Below, in pieces: positions 20,701 through 23,719 of a stretch of 23,719 nt of DNA (the first letter of the stretch is position 1; each line of letters starts with the position of its first letter). This DNA is from Euryarchaeota archaeon UBA171. GTDB lineage: Archaea; Thermoplasmatota; Poseidoniia; Poseidoniales; Thalassarchaeaceae. Made by a program: the position numbers and the translations under genes. The DNA is taken from positions 456 through 24,174 of the forward strand of contig DANO01000006.1 in assembly GCA_002497295.1 (NCBI GenBank), written 5' to 3'. The notes under the pieces are model-generated. The model ran no database searches and was not told the DNA's origin. It worked only from the letters and a program-made list of their open reading frames with translations.

Positions 20701-23364
20701 TCATTCTTCGCCCGAGCGAGCTCTGCTCATGTCCCTCGCGCCAATGAATATCAGATAGAGAGCAATGACGTAGAGTGCCACGGCCACGAAGTCTGCAATG
20801 TCATCAGTGCTTCCTTCGGCACCAGTACCGAAGTCGGTCCAGAACATCAATCCCTGATTGTCAATCACCGCTGAAACGAAGCTTTCAGCATCGTCATCAG
20901 AAATCTCCGATGCAGTGTGTATCTCGAACACCGGGTGTGTATCCACGCCAATCTCGGGATCCATCATCCCTGGTCCTCGCAGGTCCAGGTGGAATGTGGA
21001 AGTGCTCTTTCCATACATCGCAATTCCCGTTATCTCCTCGAAATATATGTCCACATTGGATTCGAAGTAAACTGGAAGCGCTCCAGGGAGAACATCCACA
21101 ACGGTCCCAGACCCAATCAGCTTGGCCTGTATCTGGTTCGCCGTGGGATCCAAGGCGACTGAATGGTGCACCATGGGGATTCCCTTGAATTCGACATTGC
21201 CCTCTACGACCGTATCAGCAATCGCATATCCGACGAGGTTGATCTTCTGGATCTCATCGGCGTCAGTTGCCATGCCTCCGAAGGCATCACTCTGATCGGT
21301 CATGTCGTTTCCGACGTGCGCACTCAGTAGTCCTAACGTTGCAGTCTCTGAGGCCGGTGATCTCCAGGGCATGTGCTCGCTCATAGCATATACCTCGCCA
21401 GTTTCTGAGTCTAGGTATCCCTCGGCGATTCTTAGCCCAGGCGTGTCGCCCTGTGTCGTAGTGGTGTCCTCGTAAACGCTGTAGTCGCCTGTAGAGAGTC
21501 CATTGCTTCCATAGTAGGTCATATTGGTTTCTAGGCTGACCCAGCTGTTTTCAGCACCGTATAAGCCGACGAGTACCGGGTCAGACCAACCATACAGCCA
21601 GTTGCTTATCGACTGGGTTGTTAGGGCCCCTGCTCCGTACTGGAAGTTGAGAAGTAGGCCAACTACGGATCCGAACATCAAGTCGTTAACCCAGGATCTG
21701 AGTAGCGACGCATCACTTTCCGATATCCCGTACATGCCTGCCACATAAGCATCGTTCCATTCCATCTGGACTCCACCTTCACCGGGACCGGTCGATGTCA
21801 TGGGGAATGTCATCCCCGATAGCTCACCGTACATGAACATCGTCGATATGTCCGAGTCTGTGAGGGCATATGGGCCATCATACAGGATCTCATCGACCTT
21901 ATCGAGGGAAAGCGATGCTCCATCGCCACCTGCCAATGCTCTATTGAGGCCAACTGCGATATTGCCTCCTAGGAGGGGCTCTTCACCTCCGAAGGACATC
22001 TTCCACCAAGTATCTGCATCCATGGTCCCAGCAGCTGCTGGATTGACAACGCGCATTGGGAAATGAGATTCTGCCAGTTGCCAGTCTGATGACCAGCCTG
22101 CAACGGTTTGCATGGTCAGGATCCCAGGGATATTGTATTCCTGGATATAGCCCATGTAATCTGGCGGACTTGCGGTTAGAGGCAATAATGACAGCACTAC
22201 TCCGTAGAGTGGGATACCGCCCAGTTCCTGCTCGGCTAGCATACCTGCCGGGTATCCAGTATCTGCATTCGTACCAAAGAGGAAATACTCCAGATCATCC
22301 GCTGGGAAAGAGTATCCCGTAAGGACCTCGACTCTGTGGGCATTGTCTGTTGCAAGCTCTGGTGGGACTCCTGCGCCATTGGTCTGCATCATAGATGCAG
22401 CACCCGCGTATACGGCCCAGTCCATGAGAGCCATCTCGGCTGCATCGGTCGTGCCATATCCCAGAAGATCCGCTCTTAGAGGTGTTATCACCGAGCTGGG
22501 CTCGCCCCATGCGGCGACCATCCATGGACCGTAGTCGCAAGTCAGGGCCATGCAGACTCCGCTAGTCGAGTCAACGGCGCTGTTCATTATCGAACCTGCC
22601 GCGGAACTGAAGTCAGGCGACATCATATCGGCTCCCAAAAGGGCCTTCTCCATATCAGTCAAACTTGCGTTCCAACTTGCGAAGAAACCGTCTAGGACCA
22701 TCGCATCTGCCATCCCTGCAACAGTCACTGCGTCCAACGCCCCGCCTGTCTGGGCGTTAATTGCAGTCTCAGCGCCAGAGGCAAGTATTGAGATCTGATC
22801 CGCTGTGTCCATGCTCGGTGCGAGGTACATCATGTCGTACGTCATCATGCTATTGGTGAATCCTGCCTTGGCGAATTGCTCGCCATACTCGATTCCTGTT
22901 GATATGCCTGCTATTCTCTGAGTGTTCCAGAGAATATTGGTATTGGTTATTGATGTGTCACCTGAGACGGAAGCCGCACCCTCGTGTGTGCATTCCTCGC
23001 ACCACTCGAAGACATCGTAGGAAGAGTAGGTCATTGTTCCATTATCCTCGTCCCACTCGAGAAGATCGTTATGAGTCGTGACATTGTAGATGAATGGCCC
23101 CAACTTCTCAAACTGAGGTGCAGCAGTACCGTCTACCACCTCTGTTGGATTCGTTATGCTGTGTGCGAAGTAAGCACGCTCACTGGTGGACGTGCCCCAT
23201 GAATCATCGTCCTCGAAGTCCGAAGACTCGTCGTAACCTGATTCCACCGATTCAGCCACCGTATCCAGAGTCGCCTGGGAAACGTATGGCGCAAAGGCAA
23301 GGGCATTCATTCCGATTAGGATTATTCCGACAATTAAGAAGGTTGTAGAGCGGTTGCTGGACAT
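20701..23364 (-). CDS. CD36/LIMP-2-family two-TM surface protein with large insert
   Basis: The 887 residues have one membrane helix at each end (about 8-28 and 858-875) and a large extracellular part, the CD36 topology. Family landmarks appear in order. ITNPTEVVDG with KLGPFIYNV at 70-95 matches the human CD36 region around NPQEVM and RGPYTYRV. WLYGWSDPVLVGLY at 589-602 matches LLWGYRDPFL. GNVEFKGIP at 722-730 matches SDVNLKGIP. VYFESNVDIYFEEITGIAM at 765-783 matches the YLDIEPITGF region. Human CD36 has 472 residues; the excess here is mainly an acidic insert of about 400 residues between the first and second landmarks. CD36 proteins bind lipids and lipoproteins; the ligand here is unknown. 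It is a single-gene unit. Confidence 0.8.
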   Translation of the reverse strand: MSSNRSTTFLIVGIILIGMNALAFAPYVSQATLDTVAESVESGYDESSDFEDDDSWGTSTSERAYFAHSITNPTEVVDGTAAPQFEKLGPFIYNVTTHNDLLEWDEDNGTMTYSSYDVFEWCEECTHEGAASVSGDTSITNTNILWNTQRIAGISTGIEYGEQFAKAGFTNSMMTYDMMYLAPSMDTADQISILASGAETAINAQTGGALDAVTVAGMADAMVLDGFFASWNASLTDMEKALLGADMMSPDFSSAAGSIMNSAVDSTSGVCMALTCDYGPWMVAAWGEPSSVITPLRADLLGYGTTDAAEMALMDWAVYAGAASMMQTNGAGVPPELATDNAHRVEVLTGYSFPADDLEYFLFGTNADTGYPAGMLAEQELGGIPLYGVVLSLLPLTASPPDYMGYIQEYNIPGILTMQTVAGWSSDWQLAESHFPMRVVNPAAAGTMDADTWWKMSFGGEEPLLGGNIAVGLNRALAGGDGASLSLDKVDEILYDGPYALTDSDISTMFMYGELSGMTFPMTSTGPGEGGVQMEWNDAYVAGMYGISESDASLLRSWVNDLMFGSVVGLLLNFQYGAGALTTQSISNWLYGWSDPVLVGLYGAENSWVSLETNMTYYGSNGLSTGDYSVYEDTTTTQGDTPGLRIAEGYLDSETGEVYAMSEHMPWRSPASETATLGLLSAHVGNDMTDQSDAFGGMATDADEIQKINLVGYAIADTVVEGNVEFKGIPMVHHSVALDPTANQIQAKLIGSGTVVDVLPGALPVYFESNVDIYFEEITGIAMYGKSTSTFHLDLRGPGMMDPEIGVDTHPVFEIHTASEISDDDAESFVSAVIDNQGLMFWTDFGTGAEGSTDDIADFVAVALYVIALYLIFIGARDMSRARSGEE

Positions 23365-23408
23365 GCTATCGGGCTATGCTGACAGTGCTCTCCGAATAAG
23401 TGTTCCAG

Positions 23409-23425
23409 TCTACACCAGATGTAGA
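23409..23425. promoter_or_regulatory. inverted repeat, possible operator of the CD36-like gene
   Basis: TCTACA-ccaga-TGTAGA has perfect 6-base arms and a 5-base spacer, and lies 45 to 61 bases upstream of the CD36-like start codon. A further TCTACA half-site occurs at 23474-23479. It could bind a dimeric regulator; no known family consensus is recognised. Confidence 0.35.
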
Positions 23426-23600
23426 GGCAGTCACCTTACACGAATCCGAGACCATTCAGAGTTCGGACAAATCTCTACATTATGATTGGAAATAAGAACG
23501 ATACTCGGCGTGTGTCTGCTCCATAATATACAGTTGAAAGCACCAGCCTATTTGTCAATTCTTTGCCAGGACTCGTCTTTGCCCAGGCGACTGTGAATTT

Positions 23601-23640
23601 AACGAGAATTCATCGCGAAGGTCCAAATCTAATTCCCGTT
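23601..23640. repeat. 10-base imperfect inverted repeat upstream of the tRNA
   Basis: AACGAGAATT (23601-23610) and AATTCCCGTT (23631-23640) are complementary at 9 of 10 positions across a 20-base spacer, ending 12 bases before the tRNA. It may be a promoter element or chance. Confidence 0.3.
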
Positions 23641-23652
23641 ACCGACGATGCA

Positions 23653-23719
23653 GGACCCGTAGCTCAGTTGGTTAGAGCGCCCGGCTCATAACCGGGTGGT
23701 CATCGGTTCAAATCCGGTC
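23653..23719 (+). tRNA. tRNA with anticodon CAT (elongator Met or Ile2), 3' end beyond window
   Basis: The acceptor strand GGACCCG, D arm GCTC...GAGC, anticodon stem CCCGG/CCGGG with loop CTCATAA (anticodon CAT at 23687-23689) and T arm ATCGG-TTCAAAT-CCGGT fold as a standard tRNA. Only the last acceptor bases are cut off by the window end. The stem lacks the three G:C pairs with G at 29-31 that mark initiator tRNA, so it is not the initiator. Elongator Met and modified-C Ile2 cannot be told apart with certainty by eye. Confidence 0.93.

Larger units (their letters stand above)
23365..23652. other. 288-base intergenic region between the CD36-like gene and the tRNA
   Basis: I found no convincing open frame here. 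It holds the promoter of the CD36-like gene (minus strand) and of the tRNA (plus strand). Structured elements are a TCTACA-ccaga-TGTAGA inverted repeat at 23409-23425 and a 10-base inverted repeat at 23601-23640. AT-rich patches near 23485-23495 and 23590-23600 may contain TATA elements. Confidence 0.5.

Noticed and set aside
23653..23719. Initiator tRNA-Met
   Set aside because: The anticodon stem 5' strand is CCCGG, so the G29-G30-G31 hallmark of initiator tRNA is absent.
1..23719. CRISPR arrays, insertion sequences, prophage or toxin-antitoxin modules
   Set aside because: No regularly spaced repeats, transposase or integrase motifs, terminal inverted repeats or phage structural genes were seen on either strand.

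Overview
The window is dense archaeal chromosome with about 20 genes and a partial tRNA. Archaeal hallmarks are a class I lysyl-tRNA synthetase, aIF2-beta, aRF1 (with NIKS and GGQ motifs), an archaeal-type UMP kinase, a GfcR/PyrE-like regulator and a NOG1 GTPase. The many lipoproteins and membrane-anchored surface proteins, the compact gene packing and the gene mix suggest a planktonic marine euryarchaeon such as Marine Group II/Poseidoniales. That placement is an inference and was not tested.

Layout. 1-3653 (+): carA (3' end) and carB of pyrimidine/arginine synthesis. 3650-6339 (-): dut, a GfcR/PyrE-like phosphoribosyltransferase regulator and lysS. 6393-7542 (+): aIF2-beta and a CPBP membrane protease. 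7578-7997 (+): a DUF4190-like membrane protein broken by two in-frame stop codons. 7998-8948 (-): an NDUFA9-like SDR epimerase. 9069-10490 (+): a PTGES2-like glutaredoxin/GST protein and a short glycerophosphodiesterase-like protein. 10561-12876 (+): an operator-like palindrome followed by a two-gene unit, a membrane-anchored single-lobe transferrin homologue and a PQQ/HIPL-type beta-propeller lipoprotein. 12879-14244 (-): an unknown protein, pterin carbinolamine dehydratase and a nitroreductase. 14351-15391 (+): a NOG1-like GTPase. 15393-17102 (-): pyrH, a zinc-ribbon membrane protein, a two-TM surface protein and a 39-residue zinc ribbon missed at usual length cut-offs. 17196-20693 (+): aRF1, argS and a peroxiredoxin. 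20701-23364 (-): a very large CD36-family membrane protein. 23653-end (+): a tRNA with anticodon CAT.

Most interesting content. The protein at 10608-11666 carries the complete set of transferrin iron ligands (Asp, Tyr, Tyr, His), the anion-site Thr and the typical disulphide pair. It sits behind a TTTAGGC-AA-GCCTAAA inverted repeat of DtxR/IdeR type, which suggests an iron-regulated archaeal surface transferrin. The protein at 20701-23364 shows CD36/LIMP-2 family landmarks from end to end (N-terminal TM, NP-EV and GP-Y motif, WG-DP motif, KGIP motif, C-terminal TM) around a large insert. With a PTGES2-like protein and a HIPL-like propeller, the window holds several families best known from eukaryotes.

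Convergent gene pairs meet with an overlap of 4 bases or gaps of 0 to 7 bases, leaving no room for intergenic terminators. No CRISPR array, insertion sequence, phage gene or rRNA was seen.
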